NCBI RefSeq assembly: GCF_029813775.1
Contig: NZ_JARVKW010000008.1
Coordinates: 1-64,000, forward strand
Direction of reading: 5' to 3'
DNA: 64,000 nucleotides
Source of the DNA: Streptomyces sp. DH24
GTDB taxonomy: Bacteria > Actinomycetota > Actinomycetes > Streptomycetales > Streptomycetaceae
A program made the translations under genes and the position numbers. The notes beneath the pieces are model-generated. The model was given only the letters and a program-made list of their open reading frames with translations. It did no database searches and had not been told where the DNA came from. Of this stretch, positions 1-7,955 are shown piece after piece; positions within the stretch are counted from its first letter, which is position 1, and each line of letters starts with the position of its first letter.

Positions 1-64
1 CTCACCCTGAGTAATCAGCCGGTGACCTCTGTCGCGAGGTCACCGGCTGATTACTCAGGGTGAG
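1..64. repeat. Perfect 29-bp inverted repeat overlapping the tRNA-His 3' end
   Basis: Bases 1-29 are the exact reverse complement of bases 36-64, with a 6-base loop (TGTCGC) at 30-35. The right arm contains the last six bases of the tRNA-His gene (59-64), so the left arm carries an inverted copy of the acceptor-stem 3' strand. It sits where a terminator for the minus-strand tRNA would be expected, but a terminator stem that invades the mature tRNA is unusual. The palindrome reaches the window edge and may continue outside it. It could be a terminator, the inner end of a second inverted tRNA copy, or a duplicated attachment site. Confidence 0.9.
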
Positions 65-132
65 TGACGGGACTCGAACCCGCGGCATCCTGGACCACAA
101 CCAGGTGCTCTACCAGCTGAGCTACACCCACC
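59..132 (-). tRNA. tRNA-His, anticodon GTG
   Basis: Read on the minus strand the sequence folds into a full cloverleaf. The acceptor stem is GTGGGTG paired with CACTCAC (one G-T pair), the D-arm starts TAGCTCAGC, the anticodon loop is TTGTGGT with GTG in the middle, and the T-loop is TTCGAGT. An extra 5' base G(-1) at 132 faces C73 at 59, which is the hallmark of histidine tRNA and confirms the isotype. CCA is not encoded. It lies about 115 bases downstream of orn on the same strand, so it may be read from orn or from its own promoter. Confidence 0.97.
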
Positions 133-246
133 ATGACCGGCGTGGGAGTCAGTTGCTTCTCCGACCGGCCGAGAAAAAGTGTACAGGGTCCGAAGGGGTG
201 CTCGCGCACGACTTTCGCGGCGCCCCTCCGGGTGGCCCCGGTGTGG

Positions 247-849
247 CTACTGAGCAGGCAAGACGTGCTTCGCGGCGATCGTCTTGGCGGTGTCCGAGTC
301 CGGTCCGGGCTGGGGTACGAACACGGCCTCGCGGTAGTAGCGCAGCTCCGCGATGGACTCGCGGATGTCGACGAGGGCGCGGTGGTTGCCGTTCTTCTCG
401 GGGCTGTTGAAGTACGCCCTCGGGTACCAGCGCCGGGCCAGCTCCTTGACCGACGACACGTCCACGATCCGGTAGTGCAGGTAGCTCTCCAGCGTGGGCA
501 TGTCCCGCAGCAGGAAGCCGCGGTCGGTGCCGACCGAGTTGCCGCACAGCGGGGCCTTGCCCGGTTCCTTCACGTACTCCTTGATGTACGCGAGGACGCG
601 CTCCTCGGCGTCCGCCAGCGTCGTGCCCCCGGGAAGCTCGTCGAGCAGCCCGGACGCGGTGTGCATCTGACGCACCACCTCCGGCATCGTCTCCAGCGCC
701 TCGTCCGGCGGGCGGATGACGATGTCCACGCCCTCGCCGAGCACGTTCAGTTCCGAGTCGGTGACGAGTGCGGCCACCTCGATGAGCGCGTCGTCGGACA
801 GCGAGAGGCCGGTCATCTCGCAGTCGATCCACACCATGCGATCGTTCAT
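247..849 (-). CDS. orn: Oligoribonuclease (DEDDh 3'-5' exoribonuclease)
   Basis: This 200-residue protein degrades 2-5 nt RNA fragments, including pGpG from cyclic di-GMP turnover, to mononucleotides in the cytoplasm. The first DEDD motif is W-I-D-C-E-M-T-G near residue 7 (D9, E11); a central [11 protein letters not shown] segment and the late H-R-A-L-x-D motif ([10 protein letters not shown]) supply the remaining metal and catalytic residues. The length is the family norm. It is followed by tRNA-His and preceded by adpA, the same order as in S. coelicolor. The strong hairpin at 918-956 separates it from adpA, so it probably has its own promoter in the short gap. Confidence 0.96.
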   Translation of the reverse strand: MNDRMVWIDCEMTGLSLSDDALIEVAALVTDSELNVLGEGVDIVIRPPDEALETMPEVVRQMHTASGLLDELPGGTTLADAEERVLAYIKEYVKEPGKAPLCGNSVGTDRGFLLRDMPTLESYLHYRIVDVSSVKELARRWYPRAYFNSPEKNGNHRALVDIRESIAELRYYREAVFVPQPGPDSDTAKTIAAKHVLPAQ

Positions 850-917
850 GGGGCAACCCTACGGCCCGGCAGGACGGCTTGGTGATGCCCGTACGGAGCC
901 GGCGGCCCTGCGCACGG

Positions 918-956
918 CGAGGGCCCGCGGGGAGGCGTGCTCCCCGCGGGCCCTCG
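918..956. terminator. Strong intrinsic terminator after adpA
   Basis: A perfect 16-bp GC stem (918-933 against 941-956) with a 7-base loop, placed 18 bases beyond the adpA stop. There is no T-run, as is usual for Streptomyces terminators. It should end adpA transcripts before orn. Confidence 0.8.
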
Positions 957-973
957 GGCGCGCATCGTGTCCG

Positions 974-2281
974 TCACATACCGCTGCGCTGCCCCGGCAG
1001 GCTCGCCCGGCTCGGCACGTAGGCCTCGCGGGCGTGGTCGGCCGGCGCCGACAGGGACGCCGAGGACCCTATGGCGCTCGCCGCCGCGCGCCGGGACTGC
1101 ATCGGGACCGGGTTCTCCGGGTGGCCGCCGGAGTTCCCCGCCGGGCCCGGGGCGCCGGACTGGCCGCCGTGACCGGAGTGGCCGGGCTGGCCCACCGGGG
1201 CCGGCTGGCCGGACTGCCCGGGCGAGTGCGAGCCGGTGTCGGCGTCCGGCTGCCGCTCGCCCTGCGGCCGGCGGGCCCGGTACGCCGCCCGGTAGGCGGC
1301 GGGGGAGGACCCGAGCTGGCGGCGGAAGTGGCCGCGCAGTGCCACCGGCGAGCGGAAGCCGCAGCGCCCCGCGACCTCGTCGACCGAATAGTCCGACGTC
1401 TCCAGCAGCCGCTGCGCCTGAAGCACCCGCTGGGTGATCAGCCACTGCAGCGGGGCGGAGCCCGTCAGCGAGCGGAAGCGGCGGTCGAACGTACGACGGC
1501 TCATGTACGCGCGTGCCGCGAGCGTCTCCACGTCGAACTGCTCGTGGAGGTGTTCCAGTGCCCAGGCGACGACCTCGGCGAGCGGGTCGGCGCCGATCTC
1601 CTCCGGTAAAGACCTGTCGAGATAGCGCTCCTGGCCGCCGCTGCGGCGCGGCGGGACCACCAGGCGGCGGGCCAGCGCGCCGGCCGCCTCGTTGCCGTGG
1701 TCCGTGCGCACGATGTGCAGGCACAGGTCGATCCCGGCGGCCGTACCGGCCGAGGTGAGCACGTCGCCGTCGTCGACGAACAGTTCACGCGGGTCGACGT
1801 GCACCGACGGATAGCGCTTGGCCAGCGTCGGCGCGTACATCCAGTGTGTGGTCGCGGGACGGCCGTCCAGCAGGCCCGCCGCCGCGAGGACGAAGGCGCC
1901 GGTGCACAGTCCGACTATGCGCGCGCCCTCCTCGTGTGCCCGGCGGAGCGCGTCGAGCGCTTCCTCCGGTGGCGGTGAGGTGATCGAGCGCCAGGCCGGC
2001 ACCACGACGGTGCCCGCCCGGGAGATCGCCTCCAGGCCATGCGGTGCGGTGAGTTCCAGGCCCCCTGTGGTCCGCAGCGGGCCGTCCTCTCCCGCGCACA
2101 CCAGCAGTCGGTAGCGCGGTACGCCGGCGTCCTGGCGGTCGATACCGAACACCGACAGTGGTATGGAACTCTCGAAGATGGGACCGCCGCTGAACAGCAG
2201 CACCGCGACGATCTCCTTGCGGCGTCGCCCGGACAATTTCCGGGCCGCGGCTTCCGGCGCGGCAGTGGAGTCGTGGCTCAT
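974..2281 (-). CDS. adpA: AdpA, AraC-family master regulator of development, with a TTA codon
   Basis: Transcriptional regulator of aerial growth and secondary metabolism. Residues ~24-195 form a ThiJ/DJ-1/PfpI dimerisation domain (VAVLLFSGGP..., CTGAFVLAAAG), and residues ~235-335 form two AraC helix-turn-helix motifs (VETLAARAYMSRRTFDRRF, VDEVAGRCGFRSPVALRGHF). Codon 225 (bases 1607-1609) is TTA, inside the linker sequence DRSLPEE, so translation needs the bldA leucyl-tRNA. At 435 residues it is longer than the ~400 I recall for characterised AdpA proteins. The extra length is a C-terminal tail rich in Gly, Ser, Pro and Gln from about residue 345. The ATG at 2281 is preceded by a GAGGGGGG ribosome site. 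Confidence 0.97.
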   Translation of the reverse strand: MSHDSTAAPEAAARKLSGRRRKEIVAVLLFSGGPIFESSIPLSVFGIDRQDAGVPRYRLLVCAGEDGPLRTTGGLELTAPHGLEAISRAGTVVVPAWRSITSPPPEEALDALRRAHEEGARIVGLCTGAFVLAAAGLLDGRPATTHWMYAPTLAKRYPSVHVDPRELFVDDGDVLTSAGTAAGIDLCLHIVRTDHGNEAAGALARRLVVPPRRSGGQERYLDRSLPEEIGADPLAEVVAWALEHLHEQFDVETLAARAYMSRRTFDRRFRSLTGSAPLQWLITQRVLQAQRLLETSDYSVDEVAGRCGFRSPVALRGHFRRQLGSSPAAYRAAYRARRPQGERQPDADTGSHSPGQSGQPAPVGQPGHSGHGGQSGAPGPAGNSGGHPENPVPMQSRRAAASAIGSSASLSAPADHAREAYVPSRASLPGQRSGM

Positions 2282-2659
2282 ACTGCTAAGCCCCCCTCGG
2301 TGGTCGCGGCTCCTCGGTTGTGTCGCTCCTGCACGTTTCCCCTCGGTCCTGCACGAGTCCCCCGCCGTAGACAGTCAAGATCGAATCTACTGTGTCGCGT
2401 GGTGCCGACGTGACCCAGTTCAGCACCGGGTGCATTGTCGACATGGCAACTTGGCGTGAAGCATTCGATCACGAAGCGTTGCACTCGCGGGGCGTGCAGG
2501 GAAGTGCGCCTTGTCGCAGTGGCCAATCCGCGTAGGGTGCGCGGGGCCCCGGGGACCCTTTCCGTGCAGGTGGAACGGGGGTTGGGAGGTGCCCGTGGCA
2601 GGGGATGTGTGCATTCCAGAAGTTGGCCGAAAACGAGCGCTCAGTTGAATGGAAACCGG
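2282..2659. promoter_or_regulatory. adpA upstream region (long leader/promoter)
   Basis: This 378-base gap upstream of adpA is visibly less GC-rich than the genes around it and holds no convincing gene. On the plus strand, 2452-2461 reads TGGCGTGAAG, nine of ten matches to the AdpA consensus TGGCSNGWWY, so it is a candidate autoregulation site. I could not place a -10/-35 pair with confidence. Confidence 0.4.
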
Positions 2660-2941
2660 TCAACCGGCCGGTGTGCGCCCCTCAGTGTGCCTCCTGTCGT
2701 CGCGCGCGCCCCGCTCGGACCGGCGCAGCAGGACGCGGCAGACGCCCGTGACGGCCGCGAGTCCGAGCGCCGTGCCCGCGGCGCCGGCCAGGGACGTGCC
2801 GTACCAGACCAGGACGACCGGGACGAGCAGGCAGCTGAAGGCCGCCCAGCGGACCACGTCGCTCGCGGTGTCCTGCCGGCGCCCGGGGCGGGGCCGTTGG
2901 GCCGCGCGCGGTGCCTCGGAGGGGTGACGGGGTCCGGACAT
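2660..2941 (-). CDS. Small membrane protein, function unknown
   Basis: A 93-residue protein with a basic, proline-rich N-terminus (~30 residues), two hydrophobic segments (about 31-49 and 51-71, the first WAAFSCLLVPVVLVW and the second around AGTALGLAAVTGV) and a charged C-terminal tail. The ATG at 2941 has an AGGGAG ribosome site six bases upstream. It lies between adpA, which it is co-oriented with, and a divergent universal stress gene. I do not recognise a family; the conserved position next to adpA and the ordinary Streptomyces coding pattern make it likely real. Confidence 0.6.
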   Translation of the reverse strand: MSGPRHPSEAPRAAQRPRPGRRQDTASDVVRWAAFSCLLVPVVLVWYGTSLAGAAGTALGLAAVTGVCRVLLRRSERGARDDRRHTEGRTPAG

Positions 2942-3249
2942 GCGTACTCCCTGGGGCGTGGCTCACGGAGTTCAACGCATGTGCGTTCGGTCGGTCACTG
3001 TGCGCCCCGCCCGTATGGCACACGCGAGTGAATCCCGTGCAAACCGGCTGTACGGGGCAGCAACCATTGCGTGACGGGCGCCCCCTCGTGCATGCTCCCT
3101 GGAACCCGCCCGGAGCCTGCGCGGGATCTGGGAGAAGGAGGAGTGGCGCCGTACCCTTGGGGGTATGGGGTTGGGAAGATGATTCCCGGACACAGCTCCG
3201 CCGCGCAGCGCTCGTCCCACCCATAAAGGATCAAAACGCCGAGACAGCC
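2942..3249. other. Divergent intergenic region, no gene seen
   Basis: This 308-base region separates the divergent small membrane gene and universal stress gene. It must carry both promoters, but I see no clear operator or hairpin. A moderately A-rich stretch (AAAGGATCAAAACG) just before 3250 includes a distant AAAGGA that may serve as the ribosome site. Confidence 0.3.
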
Positions 3250-3777
3250 ATGGCCGGTCACGAATTCTTCGAACCCGCGGACCGCAAGCGGCCGGTCGCC
3301 GACCCCACGGCGGCCGATCCCCTGGCGGCGGAAGAGTCACGTCACTCTTGTGATCCAGCCTTCAAGCACGGCGTGGTCGTCGGCTTCGACGGCTCCACCT
3401 CCAGCGAGCGCGCCCTGGCGTACGCGATCGGCATGGCGCATCGTTCCCGCGCGGGTCTGATCATCGTCCACGTCGCCAACCGGCTGCCCACCACGGTGTG
3501 GGCGGGCTGCGAGCCGCCCGTCTTCGTCGACGTGCCGGACCACCGCACCGAGGTGCTGGGTCTGGAGCTCGCCTGCGCGGAGTATCTGGCCGAGGTGCCC
3601 TGGATTCTGGTCGAGCGTGGCGGGGACATCTGTCACGAGCTGGAAGAGGTGGGGCGGGAGTACGAGGCGGACGCGATCGTCGTGGGCTCCACGCACGGCA
3701 TCGTGGGACGCATCTTCGGCTCCGTCGCCGGCCGCCTGGCCAAGCGGGCGAAGCGGCCCGTCGTCGTCATTCCGTAG
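3250..3777 (+). CDS. Universal stress protein (UspA family)
   Basis: A 175-residue single Usp domain preceded by a ~35-residue polar N-terminal extension. The core begins VVVGFDGSTSSERALAYA and ends with the nucleotide-binding loop region IVVGSTHGIVGRIFGSVA followed by RPVVVIP, the typical Usp C-terminus. Such proteins bind ATP and take part in stress or dormancy responses in the cytoplasm. I chose the ATG at 3250; an open frame continues upstream but has no better start or conserved sequence. It is a single gene, divergent from its left neighbour and followed by a bidirectional terminator. Confidence 0.85.
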   Translation: MAGHEFFEPADRKRPVADPTAADPLAAEESRHSCDPAFKHGVVVGFDGSTSSERALAYAIGMAHRSRAGLIIVHVANRLPTTVWAGCEPPVFVDVPDHRTEVLGLELACAEYLAEVPWILVERGGDICHELEEVGREYEADAIVVGSTHGIVGRIFGSVAGRLAKRAKRPVVVIP

Positions 3778-3997
3778 CGATTTCCCCCGGTCCGCAGCGA
3801 GTTGGCCGCCGGAATCGTCAACTCCCTTTGCCGCTCCGCGTGGACGCGTGAACCTACTCGTGCGTAGCGCGTGTTTGTGCCCTTGTGAAGGGCATATACC
3901 GGCTACGGCGTTTCCGCGGGACGCGACCGTCCGGGGTGTGACGGCCCGGGACGACCGCGCGGGCCGGAGCGGCTTGCCCCTCCGGCGACATGACGGA

Positions 3998-4026
3998 CCC
4001 CCACGTGCGGGTGGCACACGTGGGGG
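3998..4026. terminator. Bidirectional terminator between usp and glmS
   Basis: A perfect 10-bp stem (CCCCCACGTG at 3998-4007 against 4017-4026) with a 9-base loop, in the 293-base gap between the convergent universal stress gene and glmS. The plus-strand side is followed by a short T-rich stretch. The rest of the gap holds nothing I recognise. Confidence 0.75.
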
Positions 4027-4070
4027 CCCGTTTCGTTGTGCGGCCGGTACGTCCGGTGCGGTCGGTGCGG

Positions 4071-5888
4071 CTACTCCACCGTGACCGACTTGGCGAGGTT
4101 CCTCGGCTTGTCGATGTCCCGGCCCAGGGCCAGCGCCGTGTGGTAGGCGAGGAGTTGGAGGGGGATGCCCATCAGGATCGGGTCCAGTTCGTCCTCGTTC
4201 TTCGGGACGACGATCGTGTGATCGGCCTTCTCCTGGTCCTGGTGGGCGACCGCGAGGATACGGCCGCTGCGGGCCTTGATCTCCTCCATCGCGGCGCGGT
4301 TCTTCTCCAGCAGGTCGTCGTCCGGGACGATCGCGACCGTCGGCAGCGCGGGCTCGATCAGGGCGAGCGGGCCGTGCTTGAGCTCGGAGGCCGGGTAGGC
4401 CTCGGCGTGGATGTACGAGACCTCCTTGAGCTTCAGGGAGGCCTCGCGGGCGACCGGGTAGCCCCGGACGCGGCCGATGAAGAGCATCGAGCGGGCCTCG
4501 GCGAACTGCAGGGCCAGCTTCTTGACCTCCTCCTCCCGCTCCATGACCTCGGCGATCTGCGCCGGCAGCTTCCGCAGGCCCTCGATGATCCGCTTGCCGT
4601 CCCGGACGGACAGGTCACGGGTGCGGCCGAGGTGCAGGGCGAGCAGGGCGAAGGCCACCGTGGTGTTCGTGAAGCACTTGGTGGAGACGACGCAGACCTC
4701 GGGGCCCGCGTGCACGTAGATGCCGCCGTCCGCCTCGCGGGCGATCGCGGAGCCGACCACGTTGACCACGCCGAGGACCCGCGCGCCCTTGCGCTTCAGC
4801 TCCTGCACGGCCGCCAGCACGTCGTACGTCTCGCCGGACTGCGAGACCGCGATGTACAGGGTGTCGGGGTCCACGACCGCGTTGCGGTAGCGGAACTCGG
4901 AGGCCGGCTCGGCGTCGGCGGGGATGCGGGCCAGCTCCTCGATCATCTGGGCGCCGATCATGCCCGCGTGGTACGAGGTGCCGCAGCCGAGGATCTTCAC
5001 GCGGCGGATCTGGCGCGCCTCGCGGGCGTCCAGGTTGAGGCCGCCGAGGTGCACGGTGGAGAAGCGGTCGTCGATGCGGCCGCGCAGCACGCGGTCCACG
5101 GCCTCGGCCTGCTCGTGGATCTCCTTGTGCATGTAGGTGTCGTGGCCGCCCATGTCGTAGGAGGCCGCCTCCCACTCCACGGTGGTCGGCTCGGCGGTGG
5201 TGCGGGTGCCCTCGGTGGTGTAGGTGCGGAAGTCGTCGGCCTTGAGGGTGGCCATCTCGCCGTCGTCCAGGGTGACGACCTGGCGGGTGTGGGCGACCAG
5301 CGCGGCGATGTCCGAGGCGACGAACATCTCCTTCTCGCCGATGCCGAGGACGACCGGCGAGCCGTTGCGGGCGACGACGATCCGGTCCGGGAAGTCGGCG
5401 TGCAGCACGGCGATGCCGTACGTGCCCTCGATGAGGCGGACGGTCTCGCGGACCTTGTCCTCCAGCTTCTCCGCCGTCGAGCGGGCGATGAGGTGGACGA
5501 GGACCTCGGTGTCGGTCTCGGACAGGAACTCGACGCCGTCCGCCTCCAGCTTGCGGCGCAGGTCGGAGGCGTTGTCGATGATGCCGTTGTGGACGACGGC
5601 GACCTTGCCGTCGGCGTCCAGGTGCGGGTGGGCGTTCACGTCGGAGGGGGCGCCGTGCGTGGCCCAGCGGGTGTGGGCGATGCCGGTGGTGCCCTTGAAG
5701 CGCGCCGGGACCTTGGCCTCCAGGTCACGGACCCGGCCCTTGGCCTTCACCATCTTCAGACCGGTCGCCTTCGGGGACGTCACGACGATGCCCGCCGAGT
5801 CGTAGCCCCGGTACTCCAGCCGCTGCAGGCCCTCCAGCAGCAGTGGAGCGACGTCACGCTTGCCGATGTATCCGACGATTCCGCACAT
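4071..5888 (-). CDS. glmS: Glutamine--fructose-6-phosphate aminotransferase (isomerizing)
   Basis: A 605-residue enzyme making glucosamine-6-phosphate from fructose-6-phosphate and glutamine, the entry step to peptidoglycan amino sugars. The N-terminus is MCGIVGYIG, so Cys2 becomes the N-terminal nucleophile of the class II glutaminase domain (residues 1-~220, with HTRWATHG and HNGIIDN). Two SIS sugar-isomerase domains follow (GCGTSYHAG ... VSQSGET; then SELKHGPLALI), and the end DKPRNLAKSVTVE is the family C-terminus. A small gene lies 12 bases upstream on the same strand and is probably co-transcribed. No glmS ribozyme-like leader is visible. Confidence 0.97.
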   Translation of the reverse strand: MCGIVGYIGKRDVAPLLLEGLQRLEYRGYDSAGIVVTSPKATGLKMVKAKGRVRDLEAKVPARFKGTTGIAHTRWATHGAPSDVNAHPHLDADGKVAVVHNGIIDNASDLRRKLEADGVEFLSETDTEVLVHLIARSTAEKLEDKVRETVRLIEGTYGIAVLHADFPDRIVVARNGSPVVLGIGEKEMFVASDIAALVAHTRQVVTLDDGEMATLKADDFRTYTTEGTRTTAEPTTVEWEAASYDMGGHDTYMHKEIHEQAEAVDRVLRGRIDDRFSTVHLGGLNLDAREARQIRRVKILGCGTSYHAGMIGAQMIEELARIPADAEPASEFRYRNAVVDPDTLYIAVSQSGETYDVLAAVQELKRKGARVLGVVNVVGSAIAREADGGIYVHAGPEVCVVSTKCFTNTTVAFALLALHLGRTRDLSVRDGKRIIEGLRKLPAQIAEVMEREEEVKKLALQFAEARSMLFIGRVRGYPVAREASLKLKEVSYIHAEAYPASELKHGPLALIEPALPTVAIVPDDDLLEKNRAAMEEIKARSGRILAVAHQDQEKADHTIVVPKNEDELDPILMGIPLQLLAYHTALALGRDIDKPRNLAKSVTVE

Positions 5889-5900
5889 GTATGGGTGTTC

Positions 5901-6158
5901 CTAGCCGTAGACGATGCGCCGCAGCTGCCTGAGCGAGAGCTCGGGCGGGGCCACCGCGCGGTATGTGAGATCCGCCGCGATCCGTTCGAAGATCTCCGCG
6001 TTCACCAGGCCCTGCGCCTGGAGTTCGCGGTGGCGGCGACGGACGTACTCCTCGGTCGTCTCGTCGAAGTAGGCGAGCACGTCCTGGATCACCCGTAGTG
6101 CCTCGCCCCGGCTCAGGGGCGTGGACCGCGTCAGATGATCAACCAGTTCGTCGTGCAC
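5901..6158 (-). CDS. Small conserved protein upstream of glmS, function unknown
   Basis: An 85-residue soluble, helix-rich, charged protein (VHDELVDHLTRSTPL..., LSLRQLRRIVYG). I chose the GTG at 6158 because AGGA lies eight bases upstream. The frame stays open to 6305 but that extension would run through the promoter of the divergent hexosaminidase gene and its dre site. It ends 12 bases before the glmS start, so the two form a likely operon. No enzymatic motif is visible. Confidence 0.7.
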   Translation of the reverse strand: MHDELVDHLTRSTPLSRGEALRVIQDVLAYFDETTEEYVRRRHRELQAQGLVNAEIFERIAADLTYRAVAPPELSLRQLRRIVYG

Positions 6159-6265
6159 CCGGTAGATCCTGGGGTACCGAAGACGCTTTCGCAAGAAATC
6201 TGCCCGATTCCGGGCAGCGGTGCTGTTGCGTACGGGGCATCGACGTCCACGGTGTTCTGCGGGAG

Positions 6266-6281
6266 AGTGGTCTCTACCAAT
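6266..6281. promoter_or_regulatory. DasR-responsive element (dre) candidate
   Basis: AGTGGTCTCTACCAAT matches the dre consensus AGTGGTCTAGACCACT at 13 of 16 positions, keeping both TGGT/ACCA arms. It lies 17 bases before the GTG start of the GH20 hexosaminidase, so bound DasR would block transcription or elongation. DasR (GntR family, glucosamine-6-phosphate responsive) controls chitin and N-acetylglucosamine genes in Streptomyces. It is also about 110 bases upstream of the divergent small gene-glmS unit. Confidence 0.7.
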
Positions 6282-6298
6282 TTCCGAAGGGAGCACAG

Positions 6299-7894
6299 GT
6301 GACACGGCACCACAGATCGACTCCCCGCATAACCCGACTGCTCGGCTCGCTGCTGCTGGTGGCGGCGGCCGGGGCTTTCTCCGTCGGAGCCGCCCCGGCC
6401 CCGAAGGCCGCCCCCACCCCGCTGGACCGCGTCGTCCCGGCCCCGGCCACCGCCGAGCCCGGCGGATCCCCGTACCGCATCACCGCCGGCACGCACATCC
6501 GCGCCGGATCCGGTGAGGCCCGGCGCGTCGGCGAATACCTCGCGGACATCCTGCGGCCCTCGACCGGCTACCGCCTGCCGGTCACCGACAGCGGCAGCGG
6601 CGGCATCCAACTGCGCCTGGCGAAGGGACCGTTCGGCGAGGAGGGCTACCGCCTCGACAGCGGCCGCTCGGGCGTCACCATCACCGCGCGCGAGCCCGCC
6701 GGCCTCTTCCACGGCGTCCAGACCCTGCGCCAGCTCCTCCCGGCCGCCGTCGAGAAGGACTCCGAGCAGCCCGGCCCCTGGCTGGTCGCGGGCGGCACCA
6801 TCCGCGACACCCCGCGCTTCGGCTGGCGCGGCGCCATGCTCGACGTCTCCCGGCACTTCTTCACCGTCGACGAGGTCAAGCGCTACATCGACCAGCTGGC
6901 GCTCTACAAGATCAACAAGCTGCATCTGCACCTCAGCGACGACCAGGGCTGGCGCATCGCCATCGACTCCTGGCCGAACCTGGCGACGTACGGCGGCTCG
7001 ACCGAGGTCGGCGGCGGTCCCGGCGGCCACTACACGAAGGACGAGTACAAGGAGATCGTCCGGTACGCCTCCTCCCGCTTCCTGGAGGTCGTCCCGGAGA
7101 TCGACATGCCGGGGCACACCAACGCGGCGCTCGCCTCCTACGCCGAGCTGAACTGCGACGGTGTCGCACCCCCGCTGTACACCGGCATCCGCGTCGGCTT
7201 CAGCTCGCTGTGCGTCGGCAAGGAGGTCACGTACGACTTCGTGGACGACGTGGTGCGCGAGATCGCCGAGCTCACACCCGGCAGGTACTTCCACATCGGC
7301 GGCGACGAGGCCCACTCCACGCCGCACGCCGACTACGTGAAGTTCATGGACCGCGTGCAGCCGGTCGTCGCCAAGTACGGCAAGACGGTGATCGGCTGGC
7401 ACCAGCTGACCGGCGCCACCCCGGCGAAGGGCGCCCTCGCCCAGTACTGGGGCGTGGACGCCAGCAGCGCCGCCGAGAAGGCACGGGTCGCCGAGGCCGC
7501 GCGGAACGGGACGGGACTGATCCTCTCCCCGGCCGACCGGGTCTACCTCGACATGAAGTACGACAGGAACACCCCGCTCGGGCTGTCCTGGGCGGGCTAC
7601 GTCGAGGTGCAGCGGTCCTACGACTGGGACCCGGGCGCCTATCTGCCGGGCGCGCCCGCCTCGGCGATCCGCGGTGTCGAGGCGCCGCTGTGGACGGAGA
7701 CGATAGAGAACTCCGGTCACATAGAGGTCATGGCCTTCCCGCGGCTGCCCGGCGTCGCCGAACTGGGCTGGTCGCCGGCCGCCACGCACGACTGGGAGGC
7801 CTACAAGGTGCGGCTCGCGGCGCAGGGGCCGCGCTGGGACGCCCTGGGGATCGGCTACCACCGGTCGCCGCAGGTGCCCTGGCCCGCGGGCTGA
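6299..7894 (+). CDS. Secreted beta-N-acetylhexosaminidase (GH20)
   Basis: A 531-residue exoglycosidase that releases N-acetylglucosamine from chitin oligomers by substrate-assisted catalysis. A Sec signal peptide covers roughly residues 1-33 (RR-rich start, LLGSLLLVAAAGAF core). An N-terminal GH20b-like domain follows, then the catalytic barrel with HLHLSDDQGWR, the HxGGxDE-type motif HIGGDEAH (Asp336-Glu337) and late Trp residues (LWTETIEN). The GTG at 6299 follows a GAAGGGAG ribosome site. The dre site just upstream suggests DasR control. It is a single-gene unit closed by the terminator at 7903-7936. Confidence 0.93.
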   Translation: MTRHHRSTPRITRLLGSLLLVAAAGAFSVGAAPAPKAAPTPLDRVVPAPATAEPGGSPYRITAGTHIRAGSGEARRVGEYLADILRPSTGYRLPVTDSGSGGIQLRLAKGPFGEEGYRLDSGRSGVTITAREPAGLFHGVQTLRQLLPAAVEKDSEQPGPWLVAGGTIRDTPRFGWRGAMLDVSRHFFTVDEVKRYIDQLALYKINKLHLHLSDDQGWRIAIDSWPNLATYGGSTEVGGGPGGHYTKDEYKEIVRYASSRFLEVVPEIDMPGHTNAALASYAELNCDGVAPPLYTGIRVGFSSLCVGKEVTYDFVDDVVREIAELTPGRYFHIGGDEAHSTPHADYVKFMDRVQPVVAKYGKTVIGWHQLTGATPAKGALAQYWGVDASSAAEKARVAEAARNGTGLILSPADRVYLDMKYDRNTPLGLSWAGYVEVQRSYDWDPGAYLPGAPASAIRGVEAPLWTETIENSGHIEVMAFPRLPGVAELGWSPAATHDWEAYKVRLAAQGPRWDALGIGYHRSPQVPWPAG

Positions 7895-7902
7895 CGCGCC
7901 GA

Positions 7903-7936
7903 CGGGCGCCCCGGAGGACCGTCTCCGGGGCGCCCG
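7903..7936. terminator. Bidirectional terminator between GH20 gene and desD
   Basis: A perfect 14-bp GC stem (7903-7916 against 7923-7936) with a 6-base loop, placed between convergent genes. It should serve both. Confidence 0.85.
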
Positions 7937-7955
7937 CCCGTCCGTGGGGACCGGA

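Noticed and set aside
3990..6098. A 702-codon plus-strand frame opposite glmS
   Set aside because: Shadow of glmS; sequence is repetitive Val/Asp/Arg/Gly with no family features.
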